Assembly: GCA_029212925.1 (NCBI GenBank)
Contig: JARGOB010000002.1
Coordinates: 248,001 to 312,000, forward strand
Source of the DNA: Coxiellaceae bacterium
Lineage (GTDB): Bacteria; Pseudomonadota; Gammaproteobacteria; Coxiellales; Coxiellaceae
DNA length: 64,000 nt
Reading direction: 5' to 3'
Part shown: one piece after another, positions 45,551 through 55,255 of the stretch
Position numbering within the stretch: position 1 is the first letter of the stretch
How the letters are laid out: each line of letters begins with the position of its first letter
Notes under the pieces: generated by a model
The model's input: the letters and a program-made list of their open reading frames with translations, nothing else
The model's database searches: none
Told to the model about the DNA's origin: nothing
Position numbers and translations under genes: made by a program

Positions 45551-46852
45551 TTATTTCACTCGCAGTTGGGCCAACAGATGAATGGCATCGGATAACGATA
45601 CCTTGTTGTGGGTTTGTAAATGTTTTTCTAATAGTGGCTGCAAACTGACTTGCTCCGTGGCTGTCGCATCTACCGATAATAATAAATTCTTAATGTGCAG
45701 CTTCATATGGCCTTTGACAATACCATCACCGACCAACGCGTTAATCGCCGCTAGGTTTTGCAACAGCCCCACAGCAGCGACGATACGCGACAGCTGATCG
45801 GCATGCTCTATCTTCATCAGTTTCAATGCAATCTTAGCAATCGGATGTAACTTGGTCACACCGCCAACACAGCCAGTAATAATTGGTGCTTCTAAGTCGC
45901 CCACCAAATGGTCACCCTGCATACGCCAACGCGTAATCGAACGATACTGACCTGAGCGTGCGGCATACGCATGCACACCCGCCTCTACAGCGCGCCAATC
46001 ATTACCGGTGGCAATTAATACCGCATCGATTCCATTCATCACCCCTTTATTGCTGGTCGCTGCACGATAAGGATCTAACTCTGCAAAGTGCGATGCCTCT
46101 TCAATCGCGTAACCCAACTGCGGATCGATATCGTGAATCACGATACGTGCTTTGGTCAGTTTAGTATCCGGTAAATTAGACACGATACACATCGCGATAT
46201 CTTCACCAGTTAATTCTTGCAATGGATGGCGCAAATATTCGCACACTTGGTTGATGATATTGGCACCCATGGCATCACAGGTATCAATCATCACATGCAC
46301 CACGGCTTTCATTTCGCCGGGTTTTTCTAATAAAGTGCGTACCGTGATGTCTTTTACACCACCACCGCGCTTCACTAGCCCTTCCGCCACATCTTGATTA
46401 GCACAGGCCATCAACGCTTGCTTTTGACTGTCAACCTGACCGATAAACGCCATGATGTCATTCACTTTCGGAAAGTAGATTTGACCTATCGCACACGTGC
46501 CTTCGGTGCGTGTTGTCACTTCCCCACTCTCCCGTAACCACTTAGCCATCTTGCTGCAACCGGCCACAATCGAGGTCTCTTCTACGGCCATCGGCACGAC
46601 CACTTCTTGATCGTCAACCACCAAACCAGGCACCACCCCCAGCGGGATAGGCAAGCAACCAATCGAATTCTCGATAAAGTGATCCGCCAATTGATGCAGC
46701 TCATCACTGGTGATTTGGTCCAATATGGTCTGATCTGCTGCTGTTAGCCAACCAGCCTCAACCAAGCGCTGCCAGCGCTGCGCAGGCGTTAACTTATATA
46801 AGCCTTTCAATAATTGAGGTTTATTATCTACGACAGCATCCATCAACGTCAC
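45551..46852 (-). CDS. mvaA: Hydroxymethylglutaryl-CoA reductase, class II
   Basis: MvaA reduces HMG-CoA to mevalonate, the committed step of the pathway. The 433-residue length and motifs are those of the bacterial class II enzyme: GCLPIPLGVVPGLVVD, the catalytic Glu in PMAVEETSIVAG, MGANIINQVCE, the Lys/Asp region GVMNGIDAVLIATGNDWRAVEAG, and the C-terminal His near KGHMKLHIKN. It leads the operon with the GHMP kinase and mvaD. HMG-CoA synthase (mvaS) is not in the window. Confidence 0.96.
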   Translation of the reverse strand: MTLMDAVVDNKPQLLKGLYKLTPAQRWQRLVEAGWLTAADQTILDQITSDELHQLADHFIENSIGCLPIPLGVVPGLVVDDQEVVVPMAVEETSIVAGCSKMAKWLRESGEVTTRTEGTCAIGQIYFPKVNDIMAFIGQVDSQKQALMACANQDVAEGLVKRGGGVKDITVRTLLEKPGEMKAVVHVMIDTCDAMGANIINQVCEYLRHPLQELTGEDIAMCIVSNLPDTKLTKARIVIHDIDPQLGYAIEEASHFAELDPYRAATSNKGVMNGIDAVLIATGNDWRAVEAGVHAYAARSGQYRSITRWRMQGDHLVGDLEAPIITGCVGGVTKLHPIAKIALKLMKIEHADQLSRIVAAVGLLQNLAAINALVGDGIVKGHMKLHIKNLLLSVDATATEQVSLQPLLEKHLQTHNKVSLSDAIHLLAQLRVK

Positions 46853-46878
46853 TCTCTTAACAGTTGTTCAGCGCCAAA

Positions 46879-47117
46879 TTATATGCGATCAACCAAGGCA
46901 TTGCGAGGCTTAATGCTGATGATAATGCGGCAGCCGCCTGATGGTGAGGCGCCTACATAATCGACCCTGAATGAAGCGTTACAATGGATTTAGCAATCGC
47001 CAAACCTAAGCCGGTATGCTTTTGGTAGTTATCTTTTGATATTTTTAATATTACCTTGACTTGACTGTTAGCAAACTTTAACGCATTGGTTATAACGTTT
47101 TCAATCGCGCGTGACAA
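46879..47117 (-). pseudogene. Remnant of a sensor histidine kinase C terminus
   Basis: The minus strand reads LSRAIENVITNALKFANSQ, the N-box of a histidine kinase ATPase domain, then after a missing segment (G1 and F boxes) HTGLGLAIAKSIVTLHSG. After a frameshift it ends ASPSGGCRIIISIKPRN and a stop at 46879. The pattern resembles CpxA-type kinases. N-terminal domains, start and part of the ATP lid are gone. The rest of the gap 46853-47274 holds a plus-strand open stretch (from about 47137) that I cannot assign. Confidence 0.7.
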
Positions 47118-47274
47118 TACGCTGCTAACCACTTATTGATATCCTGATCAAGCATATCGCCGAACGACTTGGATTAAGCGAAGTCATTGATGACATAGGC
47201 TTAGATAAAAAAGTCAGCGCAAGAACCCGCCTCAATGGGCATGGCGCCTTGACTCTCACATCATCCAAATTGGT

Positions 47275-47877
47275 CTACTGCCTGACAAACTTAAGCAGAT
47301 CTAAGATACTTCCTCTATCTGCACCTCGCAAAGCTAAAATATATTCTTTGCGTACTTGAGTTTGACTTGAATAATCTTGAATATTGTGACCACCCCAGCT
47401 AAAGGGCTTTGCTCCCAACGACACTAACAGCAAATCAGTGATGACTCGAGAATGACGCCCATTACCATTTGAAAATGGGTGAATCAGCACTAAGCGATGG
47501 TGAAACCTAGCTGCGATCTCATCAATACTATAACTATCATGTTGAATTTGAAAATATGAATCGTCAACAAGCTTTCTTAAAGCTGTTGAAATTTCAAGCC
47601 AATGCACTCCAATATTCTTATCTGTTTTTCTAAATTTACCAGCCCATTTCCATACATCACCAAACAATTTTTTATGCAATTGCTTGATAAAGCGTTCACA
47701 TAAAATATCAATGGTAATCCATTGCTTTTGTTTCAACCATAACATTCCAGTTGCAATATTCATTTGCTCAACAGCATTTAGCTCACCTTGCGATGTAACA
47801 TAGCTTGGAATAAGATCATGTAATTCATCAGGCGATAGTGGCGTTGCGCCATCAGGGCACTCAAATAAATTATTCAT
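47275..47877 (-). CDS. Fic-domain protein, 'mobile mystery protein B' type
   Basis: The 200-residue protein carries a Fic motif HPFSNGNGRHSR at residues 133-144. Fic enzymes usually transfer AMP to target proteins; the acidic residue of HPFx(D/E)GNGR is Asn here, as is typical of the mobile-mystery group, so activity is uncertain. Other matching blocks are TGMLWLKQKQW, HKKLFGDVWKWAGKFR and the Trp-rich GAKPFSWGG. It overlaps by 8 bases the helix-turn-helix gene upstream, its constant partner in this group. The pair occurs sporadically on mobile DNA and resembles a toxin-antitoxin module. Confidence 0.88.
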   Translation of the reverse strand: MNNLFECPDGATPLSPDELHDLIPSYVTSQGELNAVEQMNIATGMLWLKQKQWITIDILCERFIKQLHKKLFGDVWKWAGKFRKTDKNIGVHWLEISTALRKLVDDSYFQIQHDSYSIDEIAARFHHRLVLIHPFSNGNGRHSRVITDLLLVSLGAKPFSWGGHNIQDYSSQTQVRKEYILALRGADRGSILDLLKFVRQ

Positions 47878-48331
47878 CCCAAAGACCTTTTAAGTTTTTA
47901 TGCAAAATCTCTTGAGCTAATATACGCACCTGATCATCAATTTCTTTATCTACAAATTGATCCTCCAAGCTCATATGCTGTCCTGAACTTATAACAATTT
48001 GTCGTGCTTTCTCCATAGCTCTTTGTTCTACTTGCTGCAACAAGCCATGTCCTTTCTTGGGTACTAAAACATAATGCAACTCACAACCCATGGCATCAGC
48101 TACTTTTGCCAATGTCTCGAGCTTTAACTTTTGCTCTACTTCAGCATGCTCCACCATCAAAATTCGCCGCCTAGATACACCGACACGTTTCGCCAGTTGT
48201 TTATACGTCAGACCAAGTGTCGTACGTATGGCCTTAATCCAGCCACCTCGAGGCATGGACAAACGTGAAAATGCAGCGCTATCTGCCGATAATTTTTTAT
48301 CAAACTGAGCAATATTATACAGTTTTGACAT
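47870..48331 (-). CDS. XRE-family regulator, 'mobile mystery protein A' type
   Basis: The 153-residue protein has a Cro/CI-type helix-turn-helix: GGWIKAIRTTLGLTYKQLAKRV, GVSRRRILMVEHAEVEQ, then LETLAKVADAMGCELHYVLVPK, the hallmark of this family. A basic and helical C-terminal half follows. It likely represses its own operon; a 12-base perfect palindrome lies 29 bases upstream of the start. With the Fic gene it forms a two-gene unit. Confidence 0.87.
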   Translation of the reverse strand: MSKLYNIAQFDKKLSADSAAFSRLSMPRGGWIKAIRTTLGLTYKQLAKRVGVSRRRILMVEHAEVEQKLKLETLAKVADAMGCELHYVLVPKKGHGLLQQVEQRAMEKARQIVISSGQHMSLEDQFVDKEIDDQVRILAQEILHKNLKGLWDE

Positions 48332-48359
48332 AACTTATATGTTCCAAATTAAGACACAT

Positions 48360-48371
48360 TAAGTATACTTA
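48360..48371. promoter_or_regulatory. Palindrome TAAGTATACTTA upstream of HTH-Fic pair
   Basis: A perfect 12-base palindrome in an AT-rich region, 29 bases before the regulator start on the minus strand. Position and symmetry fit an autoregulatory operator for the adjacent helix-turn-helix protein. Confidence 0.45.
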
Positions 48372-48506
48372 TATATTCCCTATTTTTCAAATTAAAGGGA
48401 ATAGAAAGGTTCCTAGTATATAGCAATGCCATGAAATATATCATTATTATCATATATATGCGTCAATTAGTCACAAAAAAAGGTATTTAAGTCAAGTCTT
48501 GCCTAC

Positions 48507-50276
48507 TTACTGCAAGAAGCCTTGAGATTGCATTTGCCACAATGAATAAAACACACCCGCCTTATCAGCGATTAATTCATTCAATGTACCATCTTGCACG
48601 ATGCGACCATTATCAAATACCAAGATTCTATCCATGTCTTTCAATGTCGATAAACGATGCGCGATCGCGATTGCGGTTCGACCCTGCATAATGTTATGCA
48701 AGCCTGCTTGAATGAGCTTTTCGGTTTCGGAATCCAATGCTGAAGTCGCCTCATCCAATAAGATAATCGGCGCCGCCTTAAGAAAAGCACGTGCAATTGC
48801 GATACGCTGCTTTTGACCACCGGATAATTTCACACCGCGCTCACCCACCAATGACTCATAGCCTTGTGGTAAAGCCAAAATAAAGGCATGGCACTGCGCA
48901 TGCTTGGCTGCTGCTGTCACTTCTTCATCTGTCGCATCTGGGCGAGCAAAACGAATATTATCTAAAATACTGCGGTGAAATAATTCTGTGTCTTGCGGTA
49001 TGCTAGCGATTTGCTCACGCAATGATTTCTTTTGCACTTGTTTAATATCCTGACCATCAACTAGCACCTTACCTTGCTGCACATCCATTAAACGTAAAAT
49101 CAAATTAATAAAGGTGGACTTACCGCCTCCTGAATGACCGACCAAACCTACTTTTTGACCCGGTTTGATGTCGACATTTAAATCATTAAACAACGGTTGA
49201 TTACTTTCATAACCAAAATCAACATGCGAAAACGTAATACCGCCATTTACTACATGTAACGGTTTGGCATCGGCAACATCTTTAATCGCATGCGGCTCAA
49301 TCATGTAACTCAATGCTTGACGGCACTCGCCCACCGCTTTGGAAAATTCCAGCATCTGAGTGCCTAGCTGCCACACTGTCATGCTAATAAACATACTTAA
49401 GGTTAAAACAAAGGCAAAATCACCGGCTAATATGGCGCCTGTCAAACTGGATTGCACCAGTAAATACAACATAACTGCCACCAAGATGGTTACCATAATC
49501 CCTTGGATAAAATTCAACAGCAATTGCTTCCAACCAACGCGACGATCCCAATAAACTGTCTCCGCTATCGATTGGCTTACACGATCGCTTTCATACGTCA
49601 TATTCGAAAACAACTTGGTTAAAATAATATTCGAAATAGAATCAGAGATAACACCGCTCATACTCGCACGCGTCACCGATAATTGATGCGCCGTTTGTTC
49701 AATCCATTTAGCACCAAAGAATGACACCACCATATAACTCAAGGTCCATAAAAATAATGCAACACCAAAAATAGGCTTTACTACTATTGCCACAGTAACC
49801 GCCGCAATCAGCAATGAAAAAATACGCGGGTAAAACCAGACATTAAATATCTCAATAATTTTTTCAACGTTAGTACACATATCAAAGATTTTCTTGGTCA
49901 ATGTGCCGGCAAAATTATTTTGAAAAAAGTTATAGGAATGAAACATCAGATAATCAAACATATCTTGGCCAATCTTGGCTTTCAATACTGGGTAATATCG
50001 CAGCACAATAAAATCAAATAACCTGAAATTTACATTCATCCACAACGACATGGCCGCATACAATATGCAAGGCCACAGTATATTGACCACCATCTGGTGC
50101 CCATGATACTGCGCTGCTGCATCAATAATACGCTTTAATAAATACGGCGTTAAAGTCAGCTCAACTGCCCAAAATAACGCGACAACAAAAAAACCTACCT
50201 GCACTAGCTTGTGTGGCTTTAAATAATGCCATACGAATTTAAAAACACTGTTTGGTACTTGTTTTGGCTGCTGCAT
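48507..50276 (-). CDS. ABC exporter, fused permease and ATPase
   Basis: The 589-residue half-transporter has an N-terminal membrane domain with about six spans (1-320) and a C-terminal ATPase with all motifs intact: Walker A GHSGGGKST, Q-loop IPQDTELF, signature LSGGQKQR, Walker B IILLDEATSALD and H-loop AIAHRLST. It belongs to the MsbA/multidrug type and should work as a homodimer; the substrate cannot be told. It contrasts with the degenerate exporter at 14909. No partner gene is adjacent. Confidence 0.92.
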   Translation of the reverse strand: MQQPKQVPNSVFKFVWHYLKPHKLVQVGFFVVALFWAVELTLTPYLLKRIIDAAAQYHGHQMVVNILWPCILYAAMSLWMNVNFRLFDFIVLRYYPVLKAKIGQDMFDYLMFHSYNFFQNNFAGTLTKKIFDMCTNVEKIIEIFNVWFYPRIFSLLIAAVTVAIVVKPIFGVALFLWTLSYMVVSFFGAKWIEQTAHQLSVTRASMSGVISDSISNIILTKLFSNMTYESDRVSQSIAETVYWDRRVGWKQLLLNFIQGIMVTILVAVMLYLLVQSSLTGAILAGDFAFVLTLSMFISMTVWQLGTQMLEFSKAVGECRQALSYMIEPHAIKDVADAKPLHVVNGGITFSHVDFGYESNQPLFNDLNVDIKPGQKVGLVGHSGGGKSTFINLILRLMDVQQGKVLVDGQDIKQVQKKSLREQIASIPQDTELFHRSILDNIRFARPDATDEEVTAAAKHAQCHAFILALPQGYESLVGERGVKLSGGQKQRIAIARAFLKAAPIILLDEATSALDSETEKLIQAGLHNIMQGRTAIAIAHRLSTLKDMDRILVFDNGRIVQDGTLNELIADKAGVFYSLWQMQSQGFLQ

Positions 50277-50322
50277 CGCGCTTTACTCTACTACTTGACT
50301 GTTAATATAGAAATACATTGCT

Positions 50323-51657
50323 TCAGAATTCAATATGCTGTATCAATCTACCCAGCTCACTAACCATATAAAGGGGCACATTTATAATTTTTGATTTTAT
50401 ATCTTCAGACAATGGCAGTTGCGACACACGAAAACCATGTGCTAATTTTTTTTCAGTCATCATTAATTGAATTGACTTTAAACGGCCTATGCTGCCCGCC
50501 TTTACCTCAATCGGCACAATATCTGCTCCATATTGACCAACAAAATCCACTTCCGCCTTACTGCTTTTATTTTCACGCTGCCAATAAAATAACTCTGCAC
50601 GTTGATAATAGGATTCGTAGGCCAGAAGTTCCTGGCAAACAAACTGTTCAGCCATTTGACCGCGATCTACTGTCATAATGTCATCACTCATTAACACATC
50701 TGCCGACAAGCCACTCTTTGCAGACATCAACCCCACATCTAAAAAAAACAACTTATATTTTTTATGGTTAACTAATGCATTTATAGGGGTCCCCGATGCA
50801 GCTGTTGCATAAACTTGATATACAACACCCGCCAACACTAAACAATTTATCGCTTGCTTTAAAACTTTCGAACTCACATTCGGGTCTATTTTGCTGTATT
50901 TAGTTTGCTGCCCCATCAACAATGGCATTTGATCAAAAACCGTCTTTATATGATTCTCAGTAGCACGAGATGCATACTTAGAAAAATCATCCATATAGGT
51001 TTCTAAAATGCCCATTTGTATTCGCTGAAAATCCTGCACGCCCTCTGATTGAATATACTTCTCTACTACTGCCGGCATGCCACCTAGGGTTATGTAATTT
51101 CGAACCTCTTGCAGCAACTGACTGTGTAGCACGTCAGGTATAGGGTTATCCATTGTGGCTTTTTTGATTTCATCAATCCATATGGTTTTATCTTTAGCTG
51201 TTAGATACTCAAGAAATGAAACTGGTTTTAAATAGAGGTACTGAACCCTACCCACTGGCATTTTAAAATCAGGAGCATTTAACGCGAACTCCAATAGCGA
51301 ACCTGCAGCAATAACATGCAGGTGAGGCATATCTTCTTTAAAATATCGCAATGCCTGAATAGCTTCAGGGCACTGTTGTATTTCATCAATAAATAATAAA
51401 GTTTCACCCGGTATAATGGGCTCGCCTAACACTAAAGAAATTTTATGGATAATGTCATTGGGGCTAAAAGTCGAAAAACACTTCATATACTCAGGATTTT
51501 TTTCCAGGTTTAATGATGCAGTCCGCTTAAAGTGCTGCCGACCAAACGTCTCCACCAAGTGCGTTTTGCCCACCTGCCGAGCACCTCGCAACACGATGGG
51601 TAAACGGTCGTCACTCTGGACCCATTCCAGTAATGCTGCCTCTAAAAAACGCTTCAT
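50323..51657 (-). CDS. AAA ATPase with DUF4143 domain
   Basis: The 444-residue protein starts MKRFLEAALLEWVQ and has Walker A GARQVGKTH and Walker B LLFIDEIQQCPE, then the nuclease-like DUF4143 C-terminal half (ENKSSKAEVDFVGQYGADIVPIEVKAG). This family is widespread in bacteria and archaea, often in variable regions, with no established function. It stands alone. A 19-base palindrome lies 65 bases upstream. No strong ribosome binding site is visible. Confidence 0.88.
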   Translation of the reverse strand: MKRFLEAALLEWVQSDDRLPIVLRGARQVGKTHLVETFGRQHFKRTASLNLEKNPEYMKCFSTFSPNDIIHKISLVLGEPIIPGETLLFIDEIQQCPEAIQALRYFKEDMPHLHVIAAGSLLEFALNAPDFKMPVGRVQYLYLKPVSFLEYLTAKDKTIWIDEIKKATMDNPIPDVLHSQLLQEVRNYITLGGMPAVVEKYIQSEGVQDFQRIQMGILETYMDDFSKYASRATENHIKTVFDQMPLLMGQQTKYSKIDPNVSSKVLKQAINCLVLAGVVYQVYATAASGTPINALVNHKKYKLFFLDVGLMSAKSGLSADVLMSDDIMTVDRGQMAEQFVCQELLAYESYYQRAELFYWQRENKSSKAEVDFVGQYGADIVPIEVKAGSIGRLKSIQLMMTEKKLAHGFRVSQLPLSEDIKSKIINVPLYMVSELGRLIQHIEF

Positions 51658-51721
51658 ATCAACACCAAGTCACATAATAAGGGGTAATTATGTGCCAATT
51701 AATCATAAAAGGAAAGGTGTT

Positions 51722-51740
51722 TTTTGTATATATTATACAA
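51722..51740. promoter_or_regulatory. AT-rich 19-base palindrome upstream of AAA ATPase gene
   Basis: TTTGTATA and TATACAAA are perfect 8-base arms around TAT. It lies in the 170-base gap between two minus-strand genes and contains TATAAT-like boxes on both strands, so it may be a promoter or operator. Confidence 0.35.
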
Positions 51741-51827
51741 ATAAACAAGGTATTTATTAGCGCACAACCGTAGGTAAAATAATAAATTAATATTTTTCAA
51801 TAGGTTAATAGTTAATCCAGGCTTGGC

Positions 51828-53375
51828 TCACTTATCAGCTATTAACCGCTTGGCGCTAGCTGCTAATTTAAACGCCACCAACATGCCGACAAACACTACA
51901 ATCGAAGCAAATATCCCCACGGCATGAAAACCACTCAAGAACGCAGCCGAAAATGCTTGATAGATTTCCGTGGCTAAATGGCCAGTAAAGCTCTTCAATA
52001 ACGCTGTCGCATTGGATGGGTCAGCCAATAAAGCTTGCACCGTATTTTTTTGTGATACTGATAAAGTCAAGTTGTACTTTAGTAATGCAGCATCCATTTT
52101 ACTGTGCGAGACATTATTAAATATTACTGTCGCGATAGCTAGAGCAATGGTTCCCGCAATATTCCACATGGTGAAAATCGTACCAATCACACTGCCGGCA
52201 TGTTGTGGATCAGCATAGCGATTGACTGCCGTCACTGAACCGGTATTGGCAATACCCCACACCAAACCCATGGAAAAGAATGCCACTAAAATTAACGTAA
52301 TCGAACTGCTGCCATTCAGGAAGACATGAATCAATGTCGCCAGCAAACCAAACGCCTGCACCCAAGCAATAAGATAAGGTACCGATATCACCTTAACGAT
52401 CTTAGCAAACAACGCCGACATAATGACCTGCATCACAGGAATCGCAAATAAAAATAAACCAATATAAAAAGGCGTGTAGTGTCGAACCACATGCAGAAAT
52501 AACGGATCAAAAAACAGCAATGCATACGTAACAACACCTGCCAACATACAACCGAGTGCCGCCAACATTAACATTGGATTGGTTAACACATCAGCATCCA
52601 GTAATGGTGACGACACTTTGCGCTCAACAACCATTAATAATATTAACGCGACCAGTGTAATCGCAAATAAAACCCAAACAGTCGGCGAACCCCAACCCCA
52701 CTGCTCACCCGCCATCAAGCCGCACACCAAGCAACCCAACGTGATTGCCAATAACAACACACCCCAACCATCCACTCTAATGCTGTGATTCGGTTTTGGT
52801 GACGGCGCCATGCGCGCGCACATAATTAAACCAATAATGATAATCGGCACATTGACATAAAACACCCAGCGCCATGTCGTCACACTCATAATCAAACCAG
52901 CAGCAAACGGACCAATCGCCAAACCCGCTCCGGTCATTGCGGTATACGTGCTAATCGCTGCACCTTGCTTGCTTTGGTCTGGAAACGCTTGCGGTATCAA
53001 TGCTACCGACACGGTAAACAATACCGCCGCACACACCCCTTGAATCGCTCGAAATAAAATCATGCAATACATATTCGGTGATAAACCCGCACCCATAGCG
53101 GCTATGCCAAAAATAATCACCGCAGTAAAAAAGACCCGCTTACGACCATAAATATCACCCACCCGGCCCGCAGCAATCATAAACATGCTTAACATTAATG
53201 TGAAAATATTGATCATCCATTGCAGCTGAATCACAGATGCGTGCATATCTTTTTGAATAATCGGCAAGGCGGTATTTACAATGGTGAAATCCAAAAAAGC
53301 GGTAAATGCCAATAACGACAATCCGATCAGTGCGATCCAGTCGCGAAAAGTAGCTTGATGATTTGGCATGCCCAA
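51828..53375 (-). CDS. MFS drug transporter, DHA2 (EmrB/QacA) type
   Basis: The 515-residue protein has about 14 membrane spans, typical of the DHA2 family of proton-driven drug exporters. The start is LDFTIVNTALPIIQKDMHAS, a DHA2 signature; the loop motif A is GRVGDIYGRKRVF and motif C appears as TAMTGAGLAIGPFAAGLI. Substrates cannot be predicted. An EmrA-like adaptor is not adjacent, so it may act alone. It is divergent from argS. Confidence 0.9.
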   Translation of the reverse strand: MGMPNHQATFRDWIALIGLSLLAFTAFLDFTIVNTALPIIQKDMHASVIQLQWMINIFTLMLSMFMIAAGRVGDIYGRKRVFFTAVIIFGIAAMGAGLSPNMYCMILFRAIQGVCAAVLFTVSVALIPQAFPDQSKQGAAISTYTAMTGAGLAIGPFAAGLIMSVTTWRWVFYVNVPIIIIGLIMCARMAPSPKPNHSIRVDGWGVLLLAITLGCLVCGLMAGEQWGWGSPTVWVLFAITLVALILLMVVERKVSSPLLDADVLTNPMLMLAALGCMLAGVVTYALLFFDPLFLHVVRHYTPFYIGLFLFAIPVMQVIMSALFAKIVKVISVPYLIAWVQAFGLLATLIHVFLNGSSSITLILVAFFSMGLVWGIANTGSVTAVNRYADPQHAGSVIGTIFTMWNIAGTIALAIATVIFNNVSHSKMDAALLKYNLTLSVSQKNTVQALLADPSNATALLKSFTGHLATEIYQAFSAAFLSGFHAVGIFASIVVFVGMLVAFKLAASAKRLIADK

Positions 53376-53485
53376 TGTCCTTGCTTGATTAATCCGACAC
53401 CATTATATTACAACTCACCGATTTATACTTCACTTCTGTCACAATTCCCCTATACTGGTGCAATCACTGACCAGGTACAAAACAC

Positions 53486-55243
53486 ATGAAACAATTAATT
53501 GCCGACTTACTCGACCAAGCGATAAAAGATTTGCAGCATCAAGGCGTGTTGCATGAAGATATTCAGGCCAATATTGTGGTCGATCACTGCCGCGATAAGC
53601 AGCATGGCGATTTCGCCAGCAACTTGGCGATGACACTGGCCAAAGCAGCGAAAACCAATCCGCGTCAACTGGCCGAAAAAATAGTTGCGGCATTACCCGC
53701 CAATGATCAAATTACTAACGTCGCCATTGCTGGCCCTGGCTTTATTAATTTTACTATCGCTGCCAATGCACAAAATGCTGTGGTGAGCGATATTTTAAAG
53801 CAACAAGAAAAATTTGGCTTAAACCAAAGCGGTAAAGATACCAGCATTCATATTGAGTATGTTTCCGCCAACCCAACCGGCCCACTGCATGTCGGCCATG
53901 GTCGCGGTGCGGCCTATGGCGCCTGTGTCGCCAACTTATTAATCGCCAATGGCTACAAAGTGCATCGTGAATACTATGTTAACGACGCCGGTCGGCAAAT
54001 GCGCATCTTAGCAGTCAGTATTTGGCTACGCTATTTGCAGCTTGCATCAGAAACCATTGAACTGCCATCGAATGCCTATCAAGGCCAATACATTGTCGAT
54101 ATTGCACAGAACATTATCGATCAAAAAGGCCATGCTTACAGCGCCCCTGCTGAAAAAATCAATGCGCTTATTGCTGATGACATAAGTGCAAACGATGATA
54201 AAGAAGCCTATATCGATGCCGTTATCGATGCCGCCAAACAACTCATCGGCGACTCTGCTTTTGCAGAAATCAAACAATTTGGCTTAGATCAAATTCTTGC
54301 CGATATCAAAGATGACCTTAAAGATTTCGGCGTTGTTTATGACGAGTGGTATCCAGAAAGCCAACTCTATCAAGACGGATCATTTGAACAAGGCATTAAA
54401 CTCTTAACTGACCAAGGCTTTGTGTATGAAAAAGATGGCGCTAAATGGTTTAAAGCGACTGACTTTGGTGATGATAAAGACCGCGTACTGATTCGCGAGA
54501 ATGGCCAGCCAACTTATTTTGCTTCTGATGTTGCCTATCATCTGCACTCTTATAACAACTACGATCAAGTGATCGATGTATTAGGCGCAGATCATCACGG
54601 TTACATCGCTCGCTTAGTCGCCTTCTTAAAAGGCTTAGGCAAAGACCCCAGTCGCTTATTGGTATTACTGGTGCAATTCGCTGTGCTATACCGCGGTGAA
54701 GAAAAAATTTCGATGTCGACGCGTAGTGGTGAGTTTGTCACCTTGCGTGAACTGCGTGATGAAGTCGGTAACGACGCCGCGCGCTTCTTTTATATTATGC
54801 GCAAACCAGAACAGCACCTTGACTTTGATTTAAAACTCGCCACCTCAAAAACCAATGAGAATCCGGTTTATTATATACAATATGCCCATGCGCGTATTTG
54901 CAGCGTGATGCGCAAACTAAAAGAACAAGAGCTTCAATATAACCAAACCGACGGCTTAGCCGCGCTGGATGCACTCGATAGCGAACATGAAAAAGCCTTA
55001 TTGCAAAGCTTATCGCGCTACCCTGAAACCGTTCAAAAGGCCGGACATAATCATGCACCGCATCATGTCGCGCATTATTTATATGAGCTAGCCAATCAAT
55101 TCCATAGCTATTACAATAACAGCGCGTTCATCATCGAAGAGGACGCACTGCGCAATGCACGCTTGACACTGATATTAGCGACCAAGCAAGCTATATTGAA
55201 TGGCATGACACTACTTGGCGTTTCTTGCCCAGACAAGATGTAA
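53486..55243 (+). CDS. argS: Arginyl-tRNA synthetase
   Basis: The 585-residue class I synthetase has the HIGH-like motif in [18 protein letters not shown] and the KMSKS-like region in [16 protein letters not shown]. The N-terminal additional domain typical of ArgS is present ([25 protein letters not shown]), as is the C-terminal anticodon-binding region ([20 protein letters not shown]). It charges tRNA-Arg and is followed after 12 bases by a SPOR-domain gene, a conserved gammaproteobacterial neighbourhood (argS-ftsN-hslV-hslU). Confidence 0.97.
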   Translation: MKQLIADLLDQAIKDLQHQGVLHEDIQANIVVDHCRDKQHGDFASNLAMTLAKAAKTNPRQLAEKIVAALPANDQITNVAIAGPGFINFTIAANAQNAVVSDILKQQEKFGLNQSGKDTSIHIEYVSANPTGPLHVGHGRGAAYGACVANLLIANGYKVHREYYVNDAGRQMRILAVSIWLRYLQLASETIELPSNAYQGQYIVDIAQNIIDQKGHAYSAPAEKINALIADDISANDDKEAYIDAVIDAAKQLIGDSAFAEIKQFGLDQILADIKDDLKDFGVVYDEWYPESQLYQDGSFEQGIKLLTDQGFVYEKDGAKWFKATDFGDDKDRVLIRENGQPTYFASDVAYHLHSYNNYDQVIDVLGADHHGYIARLVAFLKGLGKDPSRLLVLLVQFAVLYRGEEKISMSTRSGEFVTLRELRDEVGNDAARFFYIMRKPEQHLDFDLKLATSKTNENPVYYIQYAHARICSVMRKLKEQELQYNQTDGLAALDALDSEHEKALLQSLSRYPETVQKAGHNHAPHHVAHYLYELANQFHSYYNNSAFIIEEDALRNARLTLILATKQAILNGMTLLGVSCPDKM

Positions 55244-55255
55244 GGATACAACGCC

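Noticed and set aside
47137-47340. Plus-strand open frame possibly coding DILIKHIAERLGLSEVI
   Set aside because: No start codon, no ribosome binding site and no family that I can name; it overlaps the end of the Fic gene. Kept only as a note in the pseudogene finding.
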